In this document: piece after piece, positions 44,116 to 56,540 of the stretch
How positions within the stretch are numbered: position 1 is the stretch's first letter
Layout of the letters: every line of letters starts with the position of its first letter
From: Gambelia wislizenii
Taxonomy: Eukaryota > Chordata > Lepidosauria > Squamata > Crotaphytidae
Length of the DNA stretch: 64,000 nt
Assembly: GCA_030847615.1 (NCBI GenBank)
Contig: JAUMIR010000005.1
Location: 110,079,116 to 110,143,115, forward strand
Direction of reading: 5' to 3'
Translations under genes and position numbers: made by a program
The notes under the pieces: generated by a model
The model's database searches: none
The model's input: only the letters and a program-made list of their open reading frames with translations
What the model was told of the DNA's origin: nothing

Positions 44116-44499
44116 CTTGTGTCACTATATCAAAAAGATTATTTTGTGATTACTTGGTGTTTTTTTTCCCAGAAACCCATGATGACTTCTAGTAATCACA
44201 AGATTCCTTTCTAATTATGTACAGGCTGACTGTTTAATTATCTGTTCTAGTATGTGCAGAATTTAGAGGCAATGTTTGCTCCTTTCGCAAATTACTCTCA
44301 GAAGGTGTGAAATGGATACTTCCATCAAAAATGTGAAATCCAACAAAATTGTTTTCCACCACCCTTTTCAGAGGCGATAGCTTTAATTATCTTAGTCCAA
44401 CCTTAATATCAGGCTCCCAATGGAGCTATAAAGAAATCAAATCCTAGCTAACTGGAGCAGACCTAAATACATGACACTGAAAGGGCTCCAGAGCTTAGC
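44116..44499. other. Spacer without a gene
   Basis: No recognisable feature. Confidence 0.4.
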
Positions 44500-45060
44500 T
44501 TTAATAAGAGCTTGGCAAATCAAGACCAGAATATCCAAATAAGGGGAAAGGGTTAGGCTAAACTAACTATGCAGGTCCAGGCTCGATGCCAAATCACCCA
44601 AGGGGCTGTGGCCTTCTAGGACTAGTAAAGGCCCACCACTAGGCTGTACAGACTGAAATTGGTCAAAGGCCTAAATGTTGCAAGGCCCAAACTAAAGACA
44701 ATTGAAGGAGATTCAGCCAAATTGTACCTCAGCCGCATGCTATATGGCCTGTAAGAGGCCTACACTATCTGCTGGGCCTAAAGTAAATTGGGCTTATGGT
44801 TATGTGCAAGAAATATGGGCTTGTGGCCTAAGCGTGGCCTAACCACACACCACGCAAGAGGTCTATATTATCTGCTGATGCCAAACAACAACTCTGGGCT
44901 CCAAATAATTTGAAAATGAATAATAGGCCTCTGGGCTAGACGTGGCCCCTCTGCAAACCATGAGGCTAGTCCAAGGGTCCCTTTTTTAAAAGGGCAAGGA
45001 GCAATGAGCTTTTGGCCTAAATGCTGTGAACCCAAGACTGTTCCACATGGGTGCATATCT
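44500..45060. repeat. Degenerate GGCCT-rich tandem-like region
   Basis: Blocks such as AAGAGGCCTACACTATCTGC (44754) and AAGAGGTCTATATTATCTGC (44859) recur about 105 bases apart, as do AAGCGTGGCCTAACC and AGACGTGGCCCCTC. It is a decayed tandem repeat of unknown origin, with no coding capacity. Confidence 0.45.
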
Positions 45061-45824
45061 GTTGCAAATTAAAAGTCTCGAATAACCCTGGATTCGTATT
45101 TTCTCTGTTTCTAACCTCATTAGTCTTCTCAATTACTTCACATTTAGTATCATCTGTGATGTTCACTTAGTGTGCTGTTTGTTTCCATTTATAGACACCT
45201 GATGAAGGTGTTCAATAAAACTGTGCTTTAACAAACATTCCTGTGATACTTTAGTACATACTTACTCCACTTCAGTTCTTTCCATTTTCATTTGCAGCTT
45301 AATTAGGATCCTTCAGATTAAATCACAAGACAGTTCTTAACTTGACTAAGGTGAGAAGAAGGTGAAAGAATATGTAAAAACCTTGTGGCAAGGTTTTCTC
45401 ATATAGACTAAATTTGAATATCTATCATGGCAGGTGGATCAATTAGAATAGCCATTATCACTACTGGATTTAGGAAGATGGCTTTAAATACATGCTGCTG
45501 AACTTCTTCCCCAGAAAATATAGGGAAATTAATGTCATTTTAATGTGGATTTTTTTTATATGGAAAAATTGGATTTTCTGCCCTTTTAAATATGTTTTTA
45601 AACATGTTTCGGCTAAGAAGGCCCCTAGGAATTTGACTTAAATTTTAATCTAAGCAGCTTAGACTAAATGGCAACTTGATGAATGTGCCAGCTTGTAGTC
45701 AAACATTTTGAAGTGGTCTAAATAAAATGAGAGTGTCCAGCATAGTTAAATAAAAAGTTGGGGGTGGTGTGACACTTGCAAATACATTATTAAATGGATT
45801 CCACATCCTTCACCAGGAAATGAA
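45061..45824. other. Spacer without a gene
   Basis: AT-rich. A CAATAAAACTGTGCTTT poly(A)-like text is at about 45209 without an upstream gene that I can see. Confidence 0.4.
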
Positions 45825-45826
45825 TA

Positions 45827-46080
45827 CAGTAGGACCCCCATATCTGTGGGGTATTGGTTCTGGAGGCCACCATGGATAATGAAATCCATGGATAATAGTG
45901 AAAACCATTGAAAATAATGGGACTTCCAGTTTAAAACACCATAGAGTTGCCTAGGAGGACTTAGAAAATGGCTAGAGAGGACACAATTTCTAAGAAGACT
46001 CTATGGTAGCTCTGCTGAAACTGAAACTGTGCATAATTGAATCAGTGGATAATGAATCAGTGGATACAGGGATTCTACTG
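45827..46080. mobile_element. Tigger/mariner-type MITE with TA duplication
   Basis: The left end CAGTAGGACCCCCATATCTG and the reverse complement of the right end, CAGTAGAATCCCTGTATCC, form terminal inverted repeats; TA flanks both (45825-45826 and 46081-46082). Internal CCATGGATAATGAAATCCAT repeats the same motif. About 254 bp, no coding capacity. Confidence 0.85.
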
Positions 46081-46332
46081 TATGCAGGCAGGCAGGACAA
46101 ATGCAGCCTAGTGAGGTCAATAGCCAGATTGCCAATCTCAATTCTGGGAGAAAAGGCTAGATCATTACTGGGTGTGTCCAGGCCACCATGCTGTCCCTAC
46201 CATGGTTATCTGTATGGTGAAGATATTTAAGGGCTAGCTGAAAGACACTTGGTCAGCTGAAGCTATGCTGAATCCAAGCTCTTCTTTGCCTATGGATACT
46301 GGATTCTACATAGGACTATTCTCACACAGTCC

Positions 46333-46535
46333 TCACTTTGTGGAGGGTGAGTTTCAGCTAGGAGCCATGCCCCCTTCCTCCACCCAGAAGCATAAGAACT
46401 GTCGCTGTTGCTGAGTGTCTGGACCTTAGCTGGGGAGGGTGAGTTTCAGTTGGGAGCCACGCCCATTCCTCCACCCAGAAACTTAAGAATTGCTGCTGCT
46501 GAGTGTCTGGACCTTGACGGTGAAGGCTGAGACTC
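46333..46535 (+). repeat. Tandem repeats in L2 5' leader
   Basis: The block GGGTGAGTTTCAGCTAGGAG ... TGAGTGTCTGGACCTTAGCTGG and its repeat GGGTGAGTTTCAGTTGGGAG ... GAGTGTCTGGACCTTGACGG form two neighbouring units of about 100 bases with a partial third (GGCTGAGACTCCAACTGG). Tandem 5' monomers often hold LINE promoters (known for L1); here that is inference. Confidence 0.75.
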
Positions 46536-46768
46536 CAACTGGTCTCCACGCCCTCCTCCCTTCATCAACTGGAAGATCATCGGACTAAGGGACAAATATA
46601 CGTGGCCGGGCATGATCTGGGAGCAAGAATTGAGGTGTGCAGGGGAATGAAAGGTATGGCGGAAACATAGTGAAAGTTTGTTACAAAGGAAGGCAGGATA
46701 GATGTCTGAAAGCTATCCCACCTTCAGTTCACTCTGTTCCCCGAAATGGATTGGAGAGCATACTAACC

Positions 46769-47430
46769 ATGCCACAGAACCTTACCTTGCTCCTTTGCAA
46801 TGCCAGGTCGGTAAAAAACAAGACCCACATTAACTATGATCGTCTTTTGGAAGAGGATGACAACCTGGCTTGCTTTACTGAGATCTGGCTGGGAGAGGAT
46901 AGCACCATAACTTGGGAGCAGGCCCTCCCAGCCGGGTACGCTGTCAGTGAGCAGGTAAGGCGTAGTGGCGAGGGGGCGGAGTGACTATGGTTCATAAAAA
47001 TAACCTTACCTTGACGAGGATACCTTTCCAGAAAATGGTCCACTTCAAGTGTATATACCTGAGCCTAAAGACCAGGGAGAATTTAGGGATTCTGTTAGTA
47101 TACCATTCACCCCGTTGTCTAACAGACTCCCTAAACGAGCTGACACAACTGGTCTCAGAGTTGCTGTTGGAGTCACCCAGACTGTTAGTTCTGGGCAATT
47201 TCAACATCCCACTTGAGACCAGTTTGTCAAATCTATCAGGTGCAGCTCGGGAGTTCATGGAGTCCATGACAAACATGAGCCTATCCCAATTGGTCAACGG
47301 GCCCACTGATTGTGCAGGTCATACCTTCGATGAGGTCTTTAGTATGGAACAGGAATATCCGTAGGCGGAGGTGACTAAAACCACCGCATTGTCATGGACG
47401 GATCACTTCCTAATCAAGGCGGAATTCAGA
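46769..47430 (+). pseudogene. L2 apurinic-type endonuclease remnant
   Basis: MPQNLTLLLCNARSVKNKT opens the domain (46769), followed by LACFTEIWLGED with the catalytic Glu position. A stop at 46981-46983 shifts reading to 46981-47364 (MVHKNNLTLTR...), which includes LLVYHSPRCL and LLVLGNFNIPLE, where the usual GDFN has become GNFN. The last motif DHFLIKAEF lies at about 47401 in another frame. Broken by one frameshift, one lost Asp and a stop near 47362. Confidence 0.8.
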
Positions 47431-47781
47431 GCCACTGTCCCTCCTGTCGGGGGTGGAGGACCTATTAGAATGGTCCGTCTTTGAAGGCCAATGGAACCAA
47501 TTGGATTCCAGAAAGCCTTAGAGGGTTTATTGGTTGGTAACACTGGTGATTCTGTTGAAGCCTTGGTCAATACCTGGAACACCGACCTTACCAAGGCTAT
47601 CGACATGATCGCTCCCAAGCGTCCTCTCCAACCTGCTTCAAATTGCCGTCCATGGTATGCTGAAGAACTTAGGAAGTTGAAGTGGGTTGGACATGACTAG
47701 AGTGCATCTGGCGAAAAACTAGGTTCTTGTCTGACAAGACTCGCCATAGGAAATTTCTTCGTTCCTATAGAAAGGCAATGC

Positions 47782-49571
47782 ATGCAGAAAGGAAATCCTT
47801 CCCTTCTATATGGATTGCACCTGCAGAGTCTCACCCAGCAGAGCTATTGTAGGGTGGTGAGGGAACTGACACAGGTTCCACCTGTGCAGAACTCATTACT
47901 AAACCTGACAACGGCCTGCTGTGATGCATTTAACAGCTTCTTTGCAGATAAAAGCTTTCAGATAAGAGCCAATTTGGACGCCGGGGTTGGAGCAGATTCA
48001 ATTGACGAGGTGTCCAGTAACTCCATTGATGAGGTTATACTGGATCAGTTTCAATCTGTAAGTCCCAATGACATGGACAAGCTCCTTGGTAGATTGAGGA
48101 AGACTACCTGCCCTCTTGACCCTTGCCCTTCATGGCTGGCCATCCAAGGGGGTGATGACTTGAGGATTTTCCTCAGGGACATCATCAATGCATCCCTTAG
48201 GGAAGGTCATGTTCCATCTTGCTTGAAGGAAGCAGCGGTTAGACCGCTCCTAAAAAGCCCTTCCCTTGACCCTCTGGATATGAAGAACTATAGGCCAGTC
48301 TCCTTATTACCTTTTTTGAGCAAGGTGATCAAGAAGGCGGTTGCTCTTCAACTCCAAGCTGCCTTGGAAGAAACCGATTATCTAGATCCATTTCAAACTG
48401 GCTTTAGGATGGGATTTGGAGTTGAGATTGCCATATTTGCCTTAGCTGATGACCTCCGCCTGAACATTGACAGAGGCAATGTGACCCTGTTGGTGTTACT
48501 GGATCTCTGAGCAGCTTTTGATACAATAGCTCATGACATCCTCTTGGATCGCCTGAGAAGGTTAGGAATTGGAGGCACTGCATTGCAGTGGTTCCGTTCC
48601 TTCCTCTCAGTAGATTCCAGAGGGTGATGCTTGGGGACAGTTGCTCTGCAAGGAAAGAACTTAATTGTGGCATCCCACAAGGCACCATCCTGTCCCCGAT
48701 GCTATTCAACATATATATGAAGCCACTGGGAGAGATCATCCGGAGGCACGGGGCAGGGTGTTATCAGTATGCTGATGACACCCAGATATATTTCTCCATG
48801 ACTCGGTCTTTGGGTCTGACTTCAGATGGTGTCTCTTCTCTAAGTGATTGTCTTAAGGCAGCAATGGACTGGATGAGGAAAACCAAATTGAAGCTGAATC
48901 CAGACAAAACAGAGGTTCTCATGGTAGCAGCCCCGAACCCAGGTACTAGAATACAACCTCCAGTCCTGGATGGAGTCACACTCTCCTCCAGGGACTGTTT
49001 TCACAGTTTGGGGGTACTCCTGGACTCGTTGCTCCGGATGACAAATCAGGTAAATGTGATGGTCAGGAGCGCCTGTTATCAGCTTTGGCTGATCCGCCAG
49101 CTGTGCCCTTTCCTGGAAGTCGGGGACCTTAAGACTGTGGTACATGCTTTGGTAACCTCCCAGCTTGATTTCTGTAATGCACTCTACATGGGGCTACCCT
49201 CGTGCTTGGTCCAGAAACTTCAACTAGTACAGAATATGGCAGCCAGACTGGTCTCGGGTACATCTAGAAGAGACCATATAACACTGATCTTAAGATCATT
49301 TCACTGGCTACCCATTAGTTTCTGGGCCCAGTACAATGTGTTGGTTATCACCTTTAAAGCCCTAAATGGCTTGGGTAAAACCTATCTTTGGGATCGCCTC
49401 CTTCCATATAATCCTCCCCGTGTATTCCAGTCCTCTGGGAGGAATGTGCTGCAACCTTTAAAAACTAGGCTCTTATCGACCCCCCAGAGGACCTTTTCGG
49501 CTATTGCTCCCAGATTATGGAACAGCCTGCTGGATGAGATCCATCACATTACCACCTTAAATAGCTTTTAA
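47782..49571 (+). pseudogene. L2 reverse transcriptase remnant
   Basis: Frame 47782-48510 reads MKNYRPVSLLPFLSKVIKKA and VTLLVLLDL, stopping right at the first catalytic block (TGA in place of the residue after LLDL, then [12 protein letters not shown] in frame after the stop). A shift near 48600 leads to frame 48588-49571 with GIPQGTILSPMLFNIYMKP, YQYADDTQIYFS (palm Asp pair near 48775) and the C-terminal HALVTSQLDFCNALYMGLP. It ends at 49571 in STLNSF followed by a stop. Confidence 0.86.
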
Positions 49572-49830
49572 AAAGCTCTTAAGACGGATCTCTTCTGGCA
49601 GGACTTTCCTGAATAGATATCTGGCCATCAGAGAGAAAATAATCTTATTATTCTGATCCCATCCAGCTTTTTATTCTGTTGTTTTTAGTATTTTTAGTAA
49701 TTATTAAGTGCTTTTTAAATGTTTAATTATTTAATTGTATTTTAAAGGGTGGGTGGGATGGAGGGGTTTGTATGTATATTTGAATCTGTAAGCTGCCCTG
49801 ATTGCATTTTGTAGAGGGGCGGAATACAAA

Positions 49831-49836
<6 letters not shown>

Positions 49837-49862
<26 letters not shown>

Positions 49863-49863
49863 T
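49837..49863 (+). repeat. (ATT)n tail of L2
   Basis: A pure ATT run following GGCGGAATACAAATATT, the end of the L2 3' UTR. Confidence 0.9.
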
Positions 49864-50981
49864 GTGCCACTGTGATAGCTGACATGATAGAGATCTAGAT
49901 CTAGCAAAACCTCCATCACTCTATCTCATTCCTTATTCTATTCCTTTTTGGGTGATTCTGCTAGTTCTGCTAGATGTTAGTCAGCAGAGCAATTCTGCTG
50001 GTAAATTGGTCTGTGGACAGATCTTTGAGATTAGCTGGTAGAAGATGATCAGAAGGGCATTTCTACAGGAAGGTTTGTGCTTAATCCTGACTGCTACAGC
50101 CAGCACATTTATGATTGCAAGGCCTATTAGAAAATGTCATGAATCACTTTCAACTTCTCTAACAGTTTGTCACAGACACTTTATCGAAATCCAACCTTCC
50201 AAATTCACCTTACAGGGTTTCTTTTTTACATATGATCCAAAAGATGAATACAATAAATTAACACAGTTATTATTTATTTTTGTCATTTGAGTTACTAAAT
50301 ATATGCAAACAAGATAAACAAAGAAAAATGTTCCTTTCTTTTAGATCTTGTTTATACTGAAAATATATATAAAAAAAAAGAAAAGTGGGGGGGGTCAGGG
50401 AAGAAGGGTAATGAAGGCTTGTCATGTATATGTGATTCTCAACACAATATCAAAGCTCCTGTAGTTCACATGCTGCCATGGAATTTGTTTAGAAAGCATT
50501 GTTCATTTGCAGAGAAACTGTTGACTTCTGTAACTTGCCCTCCTGCTGGGCACATAGGTGTATCAAGACACATTCATTTCACCTTGTGGTTTTTAAAATG
50601 CTACACCCCTTTGATGTGGGTGCAGTGGCTTCACAGCAGGTGAATTATCAAAGCTGCCTCATGCACCCCTGGCTCTGTGCCTTAGTAGTGGGAAGGGAGG
50701 GATGGAGGAGGCAAGATAAATGTAACAAAGTGACTGCTTCAAATTCACTAAATGAACACAAGCATTTATTCAAACTGGAATTAGAATATGAAACACAGTG
50801 GAAAATAAAGGATTGCATTACAGCTGATATACCATACTAAAAAACAAAAACAAAAAACCAAATACTCCACTGTTTCTTGCAGACATATACAGTTTATTCT
50901 GCTGGAACTTGTATTATTAAATGATGATACTAATTAATTTAGGAGATGTCATTTTGCTCATAGCTGTTTATGCATTCATGA
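49864..50981. other. Spacer without a gene
   Basis: AT-rich; no domain in the short open frames. Confidence 0.4.
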
Positions 50982-51083
50982 GCCAGTGTGGAGAAGCAGT
51001 TGGAATGTTGGATGGAGACTAGGGAGATCCAGGTTCAAATGTCAATGCCCACTGAGCCAATGAAACTTGGTGACCATGAGACA

Positions 51084-51120
<37 letters not shown>

Positions 51121-51248
51121 ACACACACACACACACACACAGCCTGACTTACTTCACAAGCTTGTTTTGAGGATACACTGGGGTGGAGGAGATCCATGTA
51201 CACTGCTAAAGGTAATTGGATGAAAGGCAGGGTATAAATGAAATAAAT
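50982..51248 (+). repeat. tRNA-derived SINE
   Basis: GCCAGTGTGGAGAAGCAGTT (box A region), GAGATCCAGGTTCAAATGTC (box B, GGTTCAAAT) and the 3' half GATACACTGGGGTGGAGGAG ... AAAGGCAGGGTATAAATGAA match the layout of common squamate tRNA SINEs. A compound (CT)n/(AC)n microsatellite at 51087-51142 has expanded inside the body. Confidence 0.8.
51087..51142. repeat. (CT)n/(AC)n microsatellite inside SINE
   Basis: About 15 CT units, then GA, then 12 AC units. Confidence 0.95.
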
Positions 51249-51289
51249 TAATTGTATGTAACTACAGTAACCTTTGCATTAATTCTCCA

Positions 51290-52310
51290 TGCAAGCAAAG
51301 TCAAGATAAAAATTCTGCAGCAAAAATTCCTACCATATATGGATCAAGACAATCCAGAGATGCAAGCTGGGTTCAGGAAGGAAGAAGCACTAGGAATTAC
51401 ATTGTAATCATACAGCGCATGCTGGGGAATTCCAGAAGAAAATGAGCATGTGCTTTATAAACTACCTCAAAGCTTTTGACTGTATAGATCACAAAAAGAT
51501 ATGGATTGCTCTTAAAGAAAATGGTGTAACATTATATTGTCCTGATACGTAACCTCTACTCAGGACGAGAGGGTACCATTAGAACGGAATATGGAGAAAT
51601 AGAATGGTTCCCAACTGGAATGGGCATCAGACAAGGCTGCATTCTATCACCCTTGTTTTGTTCAATTTATATGCAGAATATATTATATGCATAGCAGGTT
51701 TAGACCTGGAGGAAGGAGTATCAACAATCTAAAATATGCAGATGATACCATACTACTAGTAGAAAACAACAAGGACTTGGAACAATTACTAAAAAAAGTC
51801 AAAGAAAAAAGTGCTAAAGCAGGTTTACTGTTGAACATTAAGAAAACAAAAATAATGACCATTTACATAAATTCAATTTAGATGATGAATAAATTGAAAT
51901 AGATTCCCGATACCTTGGATCAAGCATTGGTCAGAACATTGCAATCAAGAAATCAGAAGACTAGGATTGGGAAGGGCAGCTATGAAAGAACTAGACAAGA
52001 TCCTAAAGTGCAAATATATAAAACTGAATTCTGAAGTTAGGATCATCCAAGCCATCATATTTCCCATATGGGCATAAGGGTTGCACAGTGAGGCTCACTA
52101 GAGAAGACAAGAATGCTAGGAAAGGTGGAGGGCAGTGGAAAGAGAGGAAGGCCATATACCAGGTAAATAGACTCAATCAAGGAAGACACAGCTCTGATCC
52201 TGCAAGATCTGAGCAGAGTGGTTGAGGGCCGGAGGTCCTGGATGTGTCTCATTCACGGGGTCTCCATGAGTCTAAGTTGATTCCAAAGAAGTTAACAACA
52301 ACAAATGGAA
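51290..52310 (+). mobile_element. RTE/BovB-like LINE fragment
   Basis: The text, spread over shifted frames, shows MQAGFRK, FINYLKAFDCIDHKKIW-type sequence, RQGCILSPLL, NNLKYADDTILLVENNKDLE and LLLNIKKTKIM, the usual run of RTE-clade RTs. The 3' end TCTCCATGAGTCTAAGTTGA and AACAACAACAAA resembles the tail of RTE elements. The 5' part (endonuclease) is missing. Confidence 0.7.
51687..51881 (+). pseudogene. RTE RT fragment with YADD
   Basis: This 64-codon frame contains INNLKYADDTILLVENN and LLNIKKTKIMTIY, the palm Asp pair and following segment. It is flanked by stops and belongs to the decayed RTE LINE. Confidence 0.75.
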
Positions 52311-55300
52311 CTAAAACATTTTTAATAATGACTATAAATGAATATCTTTGTGCTTTCTCTCCTTAATAATACTAATAAAGTAAGGGTTATATTTTTTAAA
52401 AAAAAATTCTAGATGCATGGAAGCTGCTTGAATTGATCTGGACAAACACGAGACACACTTGAAACCAAAGAAAATACAAGATGAAATTCTTTTGATATTT
52501 CCCTTGATGGTTCAAGGATTTTGGAAAATGTCCATAAAAACAACTTTTCCAAGCTCTGAAAAAAAGCAATGGCAACAAACATGATTTTGCATGGGCAAAT
52601 CTATTCCAACTTGAGGCTGTGAACAACTGGTTTTCTTATGTTTCTGAATATCCACTCCCATCATTTATTCATATCAGGTTGTGAAACATCCTGTTCCTTC
52701 ACCAACATCTTTTACATTTTTTTTCACAGACATTTCCCCACATTTTTGTGCATATAGTTCCACTGACTACACAATGTGTTTGTGTGCATTTTTCAATTGT
52801 TCTTCGCCACTAACATTTTTAAAAAATAAATACATGGTTTTCTGCATATTCACTGTTTTTCAGATAAATGTTTCCTATCTATACCATAGTGTACTGCATA
52901 TGTGACACTCCAGTGTTTCAATGGCATCACTTGCATGGAATGGAATATAAAAGCAATTGATGCAACCTTTTTGTTCAGTTCTTGCTAGTATTTGTACATT
53001 AAGCTGTTGCTGCTAAAGATGAAAAAAAATTGTAATTATTTGTTTCCAGGTTAAAGACAGGGTTTCTGACAGAAAACCTTATGAGGAACATTAGGCCACA
53101 ACAAGAATTCTGTGCAATTATCTTATGGTATTTAATATTCTAAAGTGTTTTCTGCATAGAACATTGATTTTTTTTTTGCACTGCAAATAGGTTTCCTGCA
53201 GAGAAAAACCCCTTTTTACAGAAAACAGAGGGGTTTTGCACACAAAAACCCCAAGAATTAATTCCTATGATACACTTTATGATGTCTGAATATGGGGAAA
53301 ACAGTGCAGAGGAATATGTATTTTCTCCCACAGTGATAAGAAAACTATTGTATTTTTCCCCTTGCATGCAAGGCTAAAATAGTTGAGGATTTACATTTCT
53401 AGTTGTTGCAACTAGTCAGTGTCTGTATCCTCTTTTGTAAAGGTAAAACAATTACTATGCTTCTTTCTAGGGACATTTTGACTTTTTCCTGTCAGCACTT
53501 TCATAATAAATAAAGAGCAATGAAACTTTGATAGCTTGCTGAAAATATGAAAAAGGGTAAAGGAGGAAGAATGAGAATAAAACTCTAATTTTCCATATTC
53601 TGGCTGAACATCAAATGTAGCTAGGCTTTCTTCTGTTCGCTTTGGGGATTGTTGTACTGCTCAATTTCTTCCTGTGCCAATAGAAAATTGTCAGCCTCAG
53701 AGTACTATTTTATTTAATATTGGCTCCCCCTTCTTTTGTTATCTGTACTGTAGGAATATATTTGCTGAAACTGAAACATGAATGCAGCAAAATATTCACT
53801 TACCAAAAAGCAGCAGCAGAGGCAGTAGATTCATTAAGGGATGGGGACATTTCCTCTCCACCTCCCCCCCTCCCAAAATTAAGACAAATGTGCACTCCAA
53901 GCACCTATACATCTCATGTCCTGGTACAGCACCCTGACCCTCTACTCTAGCAGGTACCAACTCTGCTATTGGGCAGAGTGAAACAGCTGCATTAGAAGGC
54001 AGACATAGCTGTCATGTGTACAGGTAGCGAATTTAGATATTGTTGTGTTGGTCCAGTAAATTAATTTGTATATAATTGTATTGCTATAGATGGGGAGTGG
54101 TGCTTAAAGTTTTTGCTGTTCTTAGATCAGTGAGAAGTTTATATGTAAAAATCTGGACAATGCAATAATTCCTTGCATTGCTTCCACAATTTTTATTCAT
54201 ATTTACCCTGAGTTTTAAACTCTAAAATTAGAAGCAGTGCTATGTGGCTGACAAGCAGGATGCCTTTGACTCCAATCCTTTACTCATTTTCCTGGAAGTA
54301 AGCCCTAATTAAGATACTTACTTTTAAGTACACTTGTATATGATTTCATTATAGTTTGGCAAAACAATGATCTTTCAGATGTCTCTCCAGTGTCATAAGC
54401 AGTTTTACAAGTTGACCTTCTCTCTGTGTTGCAGCAGTTACAGTTTACAGCAGCTTTCTTTTGGTCAAAACAAGTCTTTGGTTAAAAAATGCCTAACAAA
54501 TTTAGTATGGCATAAAGTTTCATGGACTTCAGTCCAGCTAGAAGTTCTAGGAATGTGTCTCAACTTCCATTTATCTTTCACAGACTTTCCTGATATAAAC
54601 TGTGCCCCGTTTTGGTGGCATCACTAAGGCTTGTGTCACCCCAACCCTCAATGTTGTCACCTGGTGTCGTTCGGTCTCTCCATACACCCCTAGTGCTGCC
54701 ACTGCCCCTTTTAAAATTACTACCACTACCATGGATTCACATACTGTATCTATGTATGTGAATCACTTAATTTCTCATCTTTAAGGTCCTTCTTCTGTTA
54801 CCCTAGCAAAGTAGACCTTGCACTCCTTAACCTCCTGCCTCATTCTAGTAATACTGGGGATTTTAAGACATGCTAGGATTGCCTACAGGCAAATGATATG
54901 TGTGTGAAAGACTGTGTGTGTGAGAGAGAAGACAGAGGTCACACTCAGACTTGCGGTTTTACACAGAAAGACCCAGCTGGGCACAGGATTCTATGGCTAC
55001 ATTGCTTTAGTCCTTTCTTCTCAGTGATGAAAGTACGATGTACCTCAAATGCCCAGAAGGTGAGTTTAACACTGTAGCAGAGATCCTACATGATGTGGGC
55101 ATAGCATAATGCTGTAACCTCACAGGTCCATGTCCTCACCCCAGCGCATTAGTTGTCAAGCCCCAGGGAGAGCTCCTGCAGCCATATCTTATCAATGGAA
55201 AGCGGAGAGAGGAGATCATTGGGAGGAGGAAGACACAGCTGGTCCGGACAATGGAAGGGGGATAAATGGGGCTGCTCAGAGATCATCCATTTCCTTTCCA

Positions 55301-55680
55301 TTAGAACAGAGACCAGCCACTTCTTCCTTCTCTAAATTGTCTCCTCCCTCCATCACCTCCTCACCAGTAAGGAGCAGCACTTCCTCCTGGGACATGAAAG
55401 CTGTGAAAGGAAAGGTTTAGGAGCAGGCAGAAAGTGCTAGAAAATAGTCCCCCATGCCCCTCCAAATAGAGACATAAGCCACATTTATAGATGCATGAGC
55501 CATGTGCAGGATTCTGCCCTGGGAGTATTAATGACTGACTCCCTCCCCCCCCCCCGCCAGACCCAAATGATTGGCAGCTCCTTCTGACACCTTCCTAGGA
55601 ATTTGGGCAACATTTTGAGCATTCATGATGTGGGGAGTGTTCACTCACAAGGATAAGGGCTATCCAAGAAGCCATTTAAT

Positions 55681-55682
<2 letters not shown>
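52311..55682. other. Spacer without a supported gene
   Basis: Mostly AT-rich unique DNA. An open frame at 55130-55420 (96 codons) lacks a known domain. No RNA gene is visible. Confidence 0.4.
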
Positions 55683-55730
<48 letters not shown>

Positions 55731-55734
55731 TGTG
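55683..55734. repeat. (CT)n/(GT)n microsatellite
   Basis: Compound CT then GT tract. Confidence 0.95.
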
Positions 55735-56540
55735 AAAAAGAGAGGGGAAGAGAGAAGGAACATAGATAAACCAAACACAGATTTGTGATTTGCAGTGTCA
55801 TTTAATAATCTACAGTGGAGGCAGTCTAGGGGCTGAATGTGGCTTTTCAAAGGTGGTTTTGAGGTCCAAGGCCTCTACAGACTCCATGGACCACATCTGG
55901 CAAAAAAGCCTCCAAAAACAGCAATTCACCTTTTAAATTGATTGCTGGTTCACCCTTGCACTGAGTACCTGTACCAGTGTGGCAAAGATGTGCAGGAAAG
56001 GGGCTCCTTTGATGGCCTCCATGGTCAGAGACCAGGAGGCTTTGCATGGGCCACAAGGTGCCAGAACATGTCACATGATGATGCCAGGGAAATAGTCTAT
56101 ATAAGGCCTGACCTCTCCCTCATGTACCACTTTGGATCATCACAGTGTGGCCCACCGTCCAGCCCCCAGTGCAGTATGAGTTTACTGGTTGCTTTGGAGC
56201 TAGATAGGCATTTTCTCCCCTTTAGCTGGTTTTCCCCCCCTACCCCGTACTGTATCTGAGGAACTTTTATCATTGGCTCTTGGTGGTGTCTTTAAATAGG
56301 CAATCAGGTAGTGGGAAAGAATTTAAGATTTTGATGTATACCATGGCACCTTTTTTGGAGAAGGGTAGGGCTGTGGACACCATCTGCAGGTCCTGTGACC
56401 TGGGGGTGGGGAAGGAATATGGCCTTGAGGAGGACCTGGGGGCTTTGCTCTCATTTATAAGGTCCTGGGACTTGGGCAGGTATACCCACGTTTTACTTCC
56501 AGTAAATGGCAGCCAAAGAGCAACCCAAGTATTGGACTGC
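55735..56540. other. Region upstream of an LTR-like tail
   Basis: GGAAATAGTCTATATAAGGCC near 56090 is a TATA-like box. The open frame 56280-56594 (104 codons) has no domain I recognise. This could be the leader or internal part of an LTR retroelement whose end is at 56730. Confidence 0.35.

Larger units (their letters stand above)
46150..49863 (+). mobile_element. L2-clade LINE, near full length, decayed
   Basis: The element has a 5' leader with tandem repeats, an endonuclease region (46769-47430), RT (about 47780-49570) and a 3' UTR with an (ATT)n tail (49837-49863). Several stops and frameshifts prevent translation. A shorter minus-strand relative is at 16086-17012. The 5' limit near 46150 is approximate. 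Confidence 0.85.

Noticed and set aside
45205..45240. Poly(A) signal of a host gene
   Set aside because: CAATAAAACTGTGC is present but no coding sequence or exon is seen upstream.
55130..55420. 96-codon Ser/Pro-rich frame
   Set aside because: No domain and no context; composition alone is not evidence.
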